DNA from: Flexivirga meconopsidis | GTDB lineage: Bacteria > Actinomycetota > Actinomycetes > Actinomycetales > Dermatophilaceae | Length of the DNA stretch: 64,000 nucleotides | NCBI RefSeq assembly: GCF_026162425.1 | Contig: NZ_JAOBQJ010000001.1 | Span: 434,001 to 498,000 of the forward strand | Direction: 5' to 3' | Shown: one piece after another, positions 57,355 to 64,000 of the stretch | Numbering within the stretch: the first letter of the stretch is position 1 | Layout of the letters: each line of letters opens with the position of its first letter | The notes under the pieces: model-generated | What the model was told of the DNA's origin: nothing | Database searches by the model: none | The model's input: only the letters and a program-made list of their open reading frames with translations | Position numbers and translations under genes: made by a program

Positions 57355-58323
57355 TCACGTCGTCAGCAGCACTTTGCCGACGTGCTGCGAGTCAGCCAAC
57401 GCGCGGTGTGCATCGCCGGCCCGCTCCAGCGGTAGCAATTGGTCGATGATCGGGTGCACCGCGCCGGACTCGATCAGCGGCCAGACGTGCCGTCGTACGT
57501 CGGCAACGACCGCGGCCTTGTTGGCCCGATCGCGGGCGCGCAGCCCCATCGCCATGATCGCGCCGCGCCTGGCCATCAGCTTGCTGATGTCGAGCTCGGC
57601 CTTCACCCCACCCTGCATGCCGATGATGTCGAGCCGGCCGTCGAGCGCCAGCGCATCGATATTCCGAGCGAGATACTTCGCGCCGATCACATCGAGTATG
57701 ACGTTCGCACCGCCCGCCTCGTTGATCACCTCAACGAAGTCCTGCTCACGGTAGTTGATCAGGATCTCGGCGCCGAGTTCCTTGCAGCGCTCGAGCTTTT
57801 CGGCCGATCCTGCCGTTACGGCCACTCGCGCACCGAAGGCCTTGCCCAACTGGATGGCCATCGTGCCGATGCCGCTGGAACCACCATGGACCAGCAGGAG
57901 CTCACCCGGCTGAAGCTGCGCCGACATGAAGATGTTCGACCACACGGTGCAGACCACCTCTGGCAACGCGGCCGCCTCGACCAGATCCAGGTCGGCCGGC
58001 ACCGGCAGCAGCTGACCGGCCGGGACCGCGACCTGCTCGGCATACCCGCCGCCGGCGAGCAGGGCGCACACCCGGTCACCCACCGACCAGCCGGTGACGT
58101 CCGCGCCGACGGCAGCGATGGTGCCGCTGATCTCCAGGCCGGGGATCTCCGACTCGCCCTTCGGCGGCGGGTAAAGCCCTTGACGTTGCATCAGATCCGC
58201 CCGATTGACTCCGGCCGCCGCAACGTCGACCAGCACCTCGTCATCGGTCATGGTCGGAGTCGGCTCGTCGGACGGGGTCAGCACGGACTCGTCGCCGAAG
58301 GAGGGCAGGGTGATCGCACGCAT
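57355..58323 (-). CDS. NAD(P)H-quinone oxidoreductase of the zinc-independent MDR family
   Basis: A 322-residue medium-chain dehydrogenase/reductase of the quinone oxidoreductase (PIG3-like) group. GroES-like N-terminal domain (AAGVNRADLMQRQGLYPPPKG), then the NADPH-binding GGSSGIGTMAIQLGKAFGAR and NYREQDFVEVI. Catalytic zinc cysteines of alcohol dehydrogenases are missing, as expected for this group. It probably reduces quinones or alpha,beta-unsaturated carbonyls. It sits 9 bp after the MobA-methyltransferase gene and 42 bp before bpa, in one run. Confidence 0.92.
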   Translation of the reverse strand: MRAITLPSFGDESVLTPSDEPTPTMTDDEVLVDVAAAGVNRADLMQRQGLYPPPKGESEIPGLEISGTIAAVGADVTGWSVGDRVCALLAGGGYAEQVAVPAGQLLPVPADLDLVEAAALPEVVCTVWSNIFMSAQLQPGELLLVHGGSSGIGTMAIQLGKAFGARVAVTAGSAEKLERCKELGAEILINYREQDFVEVINEAGGANVILDVIGAKYLARNIDALALDGRLDIIGMQGGVKAELDISKLMARRGAIMAMGLRARDRANKAAVVADVRRHVWPLIESGAVHPIIDQLLPLERAGDAHRALADSQHVGKVLLTT

Positions 58324-58332
58324 GGTCCAACG

Positions 58333-59523
58333 TTATGCGCGATCGGGTGTGCGCAGCACCACCCATTGGTAGTGCAATTCGTCGCCCTCGCTGCTCGGCC
58401 AGGTGTCGAACCTCTCGATCGCGCCGTGCGCGACGAGCGCCGCCTTGAGGTCGGCATCGCTGCGCAACGCGAAGAAGCGCGGCGGGCCGTAGCTTTGCTT
58501 GCCCCACCGCTCCTGGCGGGACTCCGGCGCGCCCCACAGGCCGATCGCGATCGGCGCTCCCGGCAGCACCACCCGCACCAACTCCGTCAGTGCCGTGTCC
58601 AGGTCCTCGTCGGCGACGTGCAGCAGTGTGCTCGCCGTGTATGCCGCATCGAACTCACCACTCTCGAATGGCAATTCGAGGGCGGACCCGACGCGGACGT
58701 CGAGCCCTGCTTGCCGACACAGCTCCACACTCGCCGGTGCCAGGTCCACGCCGCTGACCGTCAGACCGGCCTGCTGGAAGGCGAGCGCGTCCCGTCCCGG
58801 GCCGGTGCCGACCTCGAGCAGTCGACCTCGACCCTCGGCCCTCAGCTGCTCGACGAACTCGTCGCGACGGGCCGCCCGGTCCTCGGGCAGGGGGTTGTCA
58901 CGCCGATCCGCGGCTTCGTTGTCGTAGTAGGTGACCAGGTCCGCTTCGCGAGCGCTGCGTGCGTCGGCACCGTCATACACCGAATTCATCCGGGCCAGGT
59001 CCTCCTGAGTGTCGATGTCGGTGACGAACTGTTCCTCGATCGGCACCGTGGTCACGTCCAGGTCGTGCAGCAGCACACGCATCGACAGATCGATCGGTGA
59101 GTGCGGCATCGCGGCCCGCACAGCATGCGTGCGGTATGCCGCGAGCAGCGGTTGACGGTGGCCGTTCAGGTCGGTGGCGACCACGGCGTCGACCGGTGTG
59201 CCCTGCAGCAACTCGGCCAGCTGCGGGAGTGCCGGTGCGGCCGACGGCATGTCGCCGCCGACGAGCATGAACGTCTCGCCCTCGATGAGTGGAAGAGCTG
59301 CGCCGAGGGCGGCCAACGGGCCGGCGAAGTGCGGCTCCTCGCGGGTCCACCGGACCCGGCGGGTCGTCGGGCGGGCCTCACCGACCACGATGATGTCGGA
59401 GTCGCCGGGGAGTGCATCCAGCACCCGATCGAGTAGGGGTGTGCCACCGAGCAGCGCGCGCGTCTTGTCCTCGCCGAAACGGGACGACTGGCCCCCCGCC
59501 AGCACCACGGTGGTGGTGTCCAT
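58333..59523 (-). CDS. Fusion of a MobA-like nucleotidyltransferase and a class I methyltransferase
   Basis: A 396-residue two-domain protein. Residues 1-180 match molybdenum cofactor guanylyltransferase (MobA): VVLAGGQSSRFGEDKTRALL, the FAGPLAALGAAL stretch and Mg-site VGGDMPSAA. Residues ~198-396 form a SAM-dependent methyltransferase: motif I LLEVGTGPGRDALAFQ, then VSGVDLAPASVELC and AAYTASTLLHVADE. Both parts look complete and are read in one frame, so it is not an artefact of overlap. No moa/moe genes are in view, so the first domain may guanylylate or cytidylylate another substrate that the second methylates. It is 17 bp after the IclR gene. Confidence 0.88.
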   Translation of the reverse strand: MDTTTVVLAGGQSSRFGEDKTRALLGGTPLLDRVLDALPGDSDIIVVGEARPTTRRVRWTREEPHFAGPLAALGAALPLIEGETFMLVGGDMPSAAPALPQLAELLQGTPVDAVVATDLNGHRQPLLAAYRTHAVRAAMPHSPIDLSMRVLLHDLDVTTVPIEEQFVTDIDTQEDLARMNSVYDGADARSAREADLVTYYDNEAADRRDNPLPEDRAARRDEFVEQLRAEGRGRLLEVGTGPGRDALAFQQAGLTVSGVDLAPASVELCRQAGLDVRVGSALELPFESGEFDAAYTASTLLHVADEDLDTALTELVRVVLPGAPIAIGLWGAPESRQERWGKQSYGPPRFFALRSDADLKAALVAHGAIERFDTWPSSEGDELHYQWVVLRTPDRA

Positions 59524-59540
59524 GGGTCCAGTCTCGCAAA

Positions 59541-60326
59541 TTAGCCCATGGGTGCGTCAATGACCGCGGTCGCGGCGCGGTGGCCGAGACGACGACTGAG
59601 CTCGGTGGCGGCCCGCTGCACGGCGGCGACGAGCAGCTGGTGCGCGGGCGGGTCGTCAGACGGGTAGGTCACCGCGACGCCGGCCGCGGCGTTGCCGTTG
59701 TGGTCCAGCACGGTGGCGGCGACCGAAGCGAATCCCGGTGTGACGGAGTCGCTTTCGACCGCGTAGCCGCGACCGCGGACCTGGGCGAGCTCGGAGTTGA
59801 GCGCGGTGAGTGACGTCGGCCCCTTGCCGTTGCGCTGCACGAACGCGTCTCGGGCCGGGTAGATCGCCCGCAACTGTTGCGGTGAAAGGGCGGCGAGCAT
59901 GGCGAGTCCGGACGCGGTGAGGGCGGCGGGGAGGCGCACCCCGACGTCGGTGACCAGCGATGGCCGCCGAGGAGCACGCTCCTCGATCACGTAGAACACG
60001 TCGCGCCCGTGCAGCACCGCAAGGTGCGCGTTGTGTGTGGTGGCCTCGACCAGCCGGGTCAGCACCGGGCGGGCGATGCGCTGCAACGGGGCTTGCCGCA
60101 GGTATGCCGAGCCAAGCTCGAATGCCGCGACGCCGAGGCCCCAGCGACGGTCGTCGGCCAGATGGGTGACGAAGCCGGACTCCTTCAGCACCGTGAGCAA
60201 GTGGTAGGTCGACGAACGCGGCAGGCCCAGCTCGCGGGCGATCGCCGCGGCCGGCAGCGGCTCCGCGTGATGAGCGAGAAGCTGCAGCAGGGCCAGGGCC
60301 TGTGCTGCGGCGGGTGCATTCGGCAT
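59541..60326 (-). CDS. IclR-family transcriptional regulator, probably of histidine utilisation
   Basis: A 261-residue IclR regulator. N-terminal winged HTH (AAAIARELGLPRSSTYHLLT VLKESGFV, ~25-55), then the IclR effector domain with VLHGRDVFYVIEE, LPAALTASGLAML and SVAATVLDHNG. It is divergent from hutH across an 82-bp spacer that contains a perfect TGTCTC-N6-GAGACA dyad, so it most likely controls the hut genes in response to a histidine catabolite. It is also the first gene of the minus-strand run leading to mobA-methyltransferase and bpa. Confidence 0.9.
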   Translation of the reverse strand: MPNAPAAAQALALLQLLAHHAEPLPAAAIARELGLPRSSTYHLLTVLKESGFVTHLADDRRWGLGVAAFELGSAYLRQAPLQRIARPVLTRLVEATTHNAHLAVLHGRDVFYVIEERAPRRPSLVTDVGVRLPAALTASGLAMLAALSPQQLRAIYPARDAFVQRNGKGPTSLTALNSELAQVRGRGYAVESDSVTPGFASVAATVLDHNGNAAAGVAVTYPSDDPPAHQLLVAAVQRAATELSRRLGHRAATAVIDAPMG

Positions 60327-60337
60327 ACTCGCCTCAC

Positions 60338-60355
60338 TGTCTCATATCCGAGACA
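60338..60355. promoter_or_regulatory. Candidate IclR operator in the hut divergent promoter
   Basis: TGTCTC-ATATCC-GAGACA: perfect 6-bp arms around an AT-rich 6-bp centre, between IclR and hutH. A second palindrome, ACCGTACGGT, lies at 60363-60372. Either may bind the adjacent IclR protein. Confidence 0.55.
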
Positions 60356-60408
60356 CAATGCGACCGTACGGTGCAATGCCGCGGTCGTCGCGGGGCTGCA
60401 ATGGAGTC

Positions 60409-61950
60409 ATGAGCAACGCGATCACCGTGGGAACCGGACCGCCCGCCATCGACGAGGTCGTCGCGGTCGCGCGGCACGGAGCCGTCGTCGAGCTGTCGCC
60501 CGAATCGGCCGCCGAGGTCGCCCGCAGTCGCGCGATCATCGAGAAGCTGGCCGACGACCCGATCCCGCATTACGGCGTGTCCACCGGATTCGGGGCCCTC
60601 GCCACCAAGCACATCCCGGTCGAGCAGCGCGCGCAGTTGCAGCGCAGTCTGGTGCGCTCGCATGCGGCCGGGTCGGGCCCAGAGGTGGAGCGCGAGGTCG
60701 TGCGCGCACTCATGCTGCTGCGGATCAGCACCCTCGCGACCGGTCGCACCGGCGTTCGGCCGGAGACGCTCGAGACGTATGTCGGCATGCTCAACGCCGG
60801 CATCACCCCGGTGGTGCGGGAGTTCGGTTCGCTCGGCTGCTCCGGCGACCTCGCTCCACTGTCGCACTGTGCGCTCGCGTTGATGGGTGAGGGCGAGGTG
60901 CGGGACGCGGCCGGACAGTTGATGCCGGCGGGCGACGCGCTTGCCGCAGCCGGGCTGACGCCGATCGAGCTGCGGGAAAAAGAAGGTCTTGCGCTGATCA
61001 ACGGCACCGACGGCATGCTCGGCATGCTGTGCCTGGCGATCGCCGACTTGCAGGACCTCGTCAAGGCCGCCGACCTCACCGCGTCGATGTCGGTCGAGGG
61101 CCTGCTCGGCACCGACGATGTCTTCGCCGCCGACCTGCAACAGCTGCGTCCGCAGCGCGGACAGGCGCTCAGCGCCGAAAACCTGCGGAAGCTGTTGCAG
61201 AACAGCGAGATTCGGGAGAGCCATCGCGACCCGTCGGCCTGCACCCGGGTGCAGGACGCCTACTCGCTGCGGTGCTCCCCGCAGGTGGCGGGCGGTGCGC
61301 GAGACACGATCGCGCACGCGTCGTCGGTCGCCGACGCGGAGCTTGCCGCCGCCGTCGACAACCCTGTTGTCACCCCGGATGGCCGGGTGGAGTCCAACGG
61401 CAACTTCCACGGCGCACCGGTCGCCTACGTCCTCGACTTTCTCGCGATCGTCGCCGCCGACCTGGCCAGCATCGCCGAACGCCGCACCGACCGCTTCCTC
61501 GACGTGTCCCGCAGCAACGGGCTGCCGCCGTTCCTCGCCGACGACCCGGGCGTGGACTCGGGGCACATGATTGCCCAATACACCCAGGCCGCAATCGTTT
61601 CCGAGCTGAAGCGACTGGCCTCGCCGGCATCGGTCGACTCGATCCCGTCGAGCGCGATGCAGGAGGACCACGTCTCGATGGGCTGGTCGGCGGCGCGCAA
61701 GCTGCGTCGCTGCGTCGACGGACTGCGGCGGGTGCTGGCCATCGAGCTGCTGACCGCCGCCCGCGGGATCCAGCTGCGCGCGCCGCTGCGCCCGGGACCG
61801 GCGTCCGCGGCAGTCATCGCGGCGCTGCCAGCGATCGGCATGCCGGGCCCGGACCGCCACCTGTCGCCCGAGGTCGAGCTGGCGGTCGACTTCGTCGCAT
61901 CGGGTGCGGCGGTTGCCGCAGCCGAGGCCGTAACCGGGCCGCTCAACTGA
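60409..61950 (+). CDS. hutH: Histidine ammonia-lyase
   Basis: A 513-residue enzyme starting at ATG 60409 after GGAG. It deaminates histidine to urocanate through a self-formed MIO group. The MIO tripeptide is C144-S145-G146 ([14 protein letters not shown]) instead of the textbook Ala-Ser-Gly; the Ser and Gly that form the ring are kept, and a Cys at the first place occurs in some actinobacterial enzymes as far as I recall. Other signatures: [12 protein letters not shown] near the N-terminus (catalytic Tyr) and [26 protein letters not shown]. Length is normal. It is followed by hutU 40 bp downstream. Confidence 0.95.
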   Translation: MSNAITVGTGPPAIDEVVAVARHGAVVELSPESAAEVARSRAIIEKLADDPIPHYGVSTGFGALATKHIPVEQRAQLQRSLVRSHAAGSGPEVEREVVRALMLLRISTLATGRTGVRPETLETYVGMLNAGITPVVREFGSLGCSGDLAPLSHCALALMGEGEVRDAAGQLMPAGDALAAAGLTPIELREKEGLALINGTDGMLGMLCLAIADLQDLVKAADLTASMSVEGLLGTDDVFAADLQQLRPQRGQALSAENLRKLLQNSEIRESHRDPSACTRVQDAYSLRCSPQVAGGARDTIAHASSVADAELAAAVDNPVVTPDGRVESNGNFHGAPVAYVLDFLAIVAADLASIAERRTDRFLDVSRSNGLPPFLADDPGVDSGHMIAQYTQAAIVSELKRLASPASVDSIPSSAMQEDHVSMGWSAARKLRRCVDGLRRVLAIELLTAARGIQLRAPLRPGPASAAVIAALPAIGMPGPDRHLSPEVELAVDFVASGAAVAAAEAVTGPLN

Positions 61951-61990
61951 TTCGTCATACGAAAACTGCTGCAGAGCAAGGAGATTGACC

Positions 61991-63646
61991 ATGGAAGGTG
62001 CACGTCCCGTCCGCGCCCCGCGCGGTACGACGCTGAGCGCGAAGTCATGGGCGACCGAGGCCCCCATGCGGATGCTGATGAACAATCTCGACCCCGAGGT
62101 CGCCGAGCGCCCCGACGACCTGGTCGTCTACGGCGGCACCGGGCGTGCTGCCCGCGACTGGCGGTCCTTCGACGCGATCGTCCGCACGTTGCAGGGGATG
62201 GAGGCCGACGAGACACTGCTGGTGCAGTCCGGTCGGCCGGTCGGCGTCATGCAGACCCACGAGTGGGCGCCGCGCGTGCTGATCGCCAACTCCAACCTGG
62301 TGCCGGACTGGGCGAACTGGCCGGAGTTCCGCCGGCTGGAGCAGCAGGGCCTGACGATGTACGGCCAGATGACCGCCGGGTCCTGGATCTACATCGGCAC
62401 CCAGGGCATCGTGCAGGGCACCTATGAGACGTTCGCCGCGGTCGCCGAGAAGCGCTTCGGCGGCTCCCTCGCCGGCACCCTGACGCTCACCGCGGGCTGT
62501 GGTGGCATGGGTGGTGCCCAACCGCTCGCGGTGACCCTCAACGACGGCGCCTGCCTCATCGTCGACGTCGACGAGGCACGCCTGCGTCGCCGGGTCGAGC
62601 ATCGCTATCTCGACGAGGTCGCCGACTCGCTCGATGACGCCATCGACAAGGCCGTGACCGCCAAGAACGAGCGCCGCGCGTGGTCGGTCGGGGTCGTCGG
62701 CAACGCCGCCGAGATCTTCCCTGAGCTGCTGCGCCGTGGGGTGCCGATCGACATCGTCACCGACCAGACCAGCGCGCACGACCCGCTTTCCTATCTGCCG
62801 GAAGGCATTTCGGTTGGCGACTGGCATGACTACGCCGACAAGAAGCCCGAGGAGTTCACTGATCGGGCCCGGGCTTCGATGGCCAAGCACGTCGAGGCCA
62901 TGGTCGACTTCAAGGACGCTGGCGCCGAGGTCTTCGACTACGGCAACTCGATCCGCGACGAGGCGCGCCTCGGTGGCTACGACCGGGCGTTCGACTTCCC
63001 GGGGTTCGTGCCGGCATACATCCGACCGCTGTTCTGCGAGGGCAAGGGCCCGTTCCGCTGGGCGGCGCTCTCGGGTGACCCCAAGGACATTCACGCGACC
63101 GACGAGGCCGTGATGAAGCTCTTCCCCGACAACGACCGTCTGCAGAAGTGGATGCGCGGCGCCCGCGAGAAGATCGCCTTCCAGGGGCTCCCGGCCCGCA
63201 TCTGCTGGCTGGGCTACGGCGAGCGGGACAAGGCTGGACTGGCCTTCAACGATCTGGTCGCCCGCGGCGAGGTCAGTGCCCCGATCGTGATCGGCCGAGA
63301 CCACCTCGACTGTGGATCGGTCGCCTCGCCATACCGTGAAACCGAAGCGATGGCAGACGGATCCGACGCGATCGCAGACTGGCCGCTGCTCAACGCGCTG
63401 GTCAACACCAGCTCCGGCGCCAGCTGGGTGTCGATCCACCACGGCGGCGGCGTCGGGATCGGACGCTCCATCCATGCCGGTCAGGTGTCGCTCGCCGACG
63501 GCACCGACCTCGCAGCGCAGAAGCTCGCGCGGGTGCTCACCAACGACCCGGGGATGGGCGTGATCCGGCACGTCGACGCCGGATACGACCGCGCCGACGA
63601 GGTCGCGCAGCAGCGTGACGTGCGCGTGCCGATGCGCGAAGGCTGA
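61991..63646 (+). CDS. hutU: Urocanate hydratase
   Basis: A 551-residue NAD-dependent urocanase starting at ATG 61991 (AAGGAG 8 bases upstream). Family motifs: [12 protein letters not shown], the NAD-site region [17 protein letters not shown] (~residue 175) and, near the C-terminus, the active-site CxGxxxRYxxG equivalent [15 protein letters not shown] (Cys ~400) and [13 protein letters not shown]. It converts urocanate to imidazolonepropionate with bound NAD+. It is in an operon with hutH upstream and an M20 amidohydrolase 7 bp downstream; imidazolonepropionase would be beyond the window. Confidence 0.96.
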   Translation: MEGARPVRAPRGTTLSAKSWATEAPMRMLMNNLDPEVAERPDDLVVYGGTGRAARDWRSFDAIVRTLQGMEADETLLVQSGRPVGVMQTHEWAPRVLIANSNLVPDWANWPEFRRLEQQGLTMYGQMTAGSWIYIGTQGIVQGTYETFAAVAEKRFGGSLAGTLTLTAGCGGMGGAQPLAVTLNDGACLIVDVDEARLRRRVEHRYLDEVADSLDDAIDKAVTAKNERRAWSVGVVGNAAEIFPELLRRGVPIDIVTDQTSAHDPLSYLPEGISVGDWHDYADKKPEEFTDRARASMAKHVEAMVDFKDAGAEVFDYGNSIRDEARLGGYDRAFDFPGFVPAYIRPLFCEGKGPFRWAALSGDPKDIHATDEAVMKLFPDNDRLQKWMRGAREKIAFQGLPARICWLGYGERDKAGLAFNDLVARGEVSAPIVIGRDHLDCGSVASPYRETEAMADGSDAIADWPLLNALVNTSSGASWVSIHHGGGVGIGRSIHAGQVSLADGTDLAAQKLARVLTNDPGMGVIRHVDAGYDRADEVAQQRDVRVPMREG

Positions 63647-63653
63647 CCGGGCC

Positions 63654-64000
63654 GTGAGCAGCGAATTCGACCGGATGTGGGGCGCACTCGACCCCGTCGG
63701 TCGGGTCGGCAACGGCGGCTACCGCCGCTTCGCCTGGACCGCCGAGGACCACACCCTGCGGGAGTGGTTCGCAGGCGAGTGCGCGGCACGCGGCCTCGAC
63801 CTGGTCGAGGACCGGATGGGCAACCAGTGGGCGTGGTGGGGCGACCCCGACGCCGAGGGGCGGGGCTTGGCGATCGGCTCCCACCTCGACTCGGTCCCGG
63901 ACGGCGGCGCCTATGACGGCCCGCTCGGCGTGGTTTCCTCGCTCGCAGCGGTGGATGCGTTGCGGGACAGCGGCTTTCGGCCGGCGCGGCCGATCGCCGT
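63654..64000 (+). CDS. M20-family amidohydrolase (allantoate amidohydrolase-like), 5' part
   Basis: Begins at GTG 63654 (VSSEFDRMWGALDPVG), 7 bp after hutU; only the first ~115 codons are present. The metal-binding region AIGSHLDSVPDGGAYDGPLGV, with His and Asp of the binuclear zinc site, identifies the allantoate amidohydrolase/N-carbamoyl amino acid hydrolase group of M20. In many actinobacterial hut operons such a gene sits here beside a formiminoglutamate deiminase and seems to replace N-formylglutamate deformylase (HutG). That role is inferred from position. The gene is cut by the right edge. Confidence 0.85.
   Translation, partial: MSSEFDRMWGALDPVGRVGNGGYRRFAWTAEDHTLREWFAGECAARGLDLVEDRMGNQWAWWGDPDAEGRGLAIGSHLDSVPDGGAYDGPLGVVSSLAAVDALRDSGFRPARPIA

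Noticed and set aside
1-64000. GTATGNC as an FtsK-orienting (KOPS) motif
   Set aside because: Both orientations are about equally common across the window, while KOPS are strongly strand-biased.

Overview
The window is GC-rich (about 68% by eye), densely coded bacterial DNA. Several features point to a high-GC actinomycete, probably Micrococcales (Dermacoccaceae or Intrasporangiaceae-like). These are a bacterial proteasome activator (Bpa/PafE) with a GQYL tail, two 13E12-type DUF222/HNH proteins, a class F sortase, a polymerase-only LigD, and many GTG starts and ATGA overlaps. The genus is a guess. No rRNA, tRNA, CRISPR array, phage or complete insertion sequence was seen.

Layout. 1-1.1 kb: end of a non-oxidative hydroxyarylic acid decarboxylase operon (UbiD-like C subunit, D subunit, one extra ORF). 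1.2-12.2 kb: lipoprotein, thioredoxin, nitroreductase, cysteine dioxygenase behind a probable leader peptide, LtrA, a crotonase, a hydrolase, a GIY-YIG nuclease between palindromic repeats, MFS, DoxX/MarR pair, DJ-1/PfpI protein, NAD synthetase. 12.5-15.7 kb: a DUF222/HNH gene, then three translationally coupled minus-strand genes: a DUF692 (MNIO) enzyme, a short partner, and a membrane-anchored Cys/His/Gly/Ser-rich peptide. 15.9-24.6 kb: pyruvate oxidase, SWIM/SNF2 helicase, secreted M4 protease, two NAD(P)-binding proteins. 24.8-29.9 kb: GT39/GT2 glycosyltransferase pair, LigD polymerase domain, and a DUF559-type nuclease-like gene between 52-bp tandem repeats. 29.9-40.3 kb: Tat-exported PHP phosphoesterase, GlmS, CHRD surface protein with sortase, ABC-F protein with a structured leader, acyl-CoA synthetase, phosphatase. 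40.4-44.1 kb: desaturase, its reductase and a divergent PucR regulator. 44.1-51.7 kb: two SGNH hydrolases, alpha/beta hydrolase, lipoprotein, FAD dehydrogenase, NUDIX, frameshifted MerR. 52-54.1 kb: a second DUF222/HNH gene between palindromic repeats. 54.2-60.3 kb: lipoprotein and a long minus-strand run (IclR, MobA-methyltransferase fusion, quinone oxidoreductase, Bpa, PIG-V-like mannosyltransferase, VOC). 60.4-64 kb: histidine utilisation (hutH, hutU, start of an M20 amidohydrolase).

Most notable points. (1) The DUF692 three-gene unit looks like an uncharacterised RiPP-like system: MNIO enzymes oxidatively modify Cys-containing peptides, and the third gene encodes a short membrane-anchored peptide with five evenly spaced cysteines and four histidines. 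(2) Three unrelated nuclease-like genes (GIY-YIG, DUF222/HNH, DUF559) are each bracketed by palindromic repeats. (3) The heptamer GTATGNC recurs about 90 times (counted by eye) in both orientations and all reading frames. (4) Several leader or attenuator structures precede cysteine dioxygenase, ABC-F and hydrolase genes.
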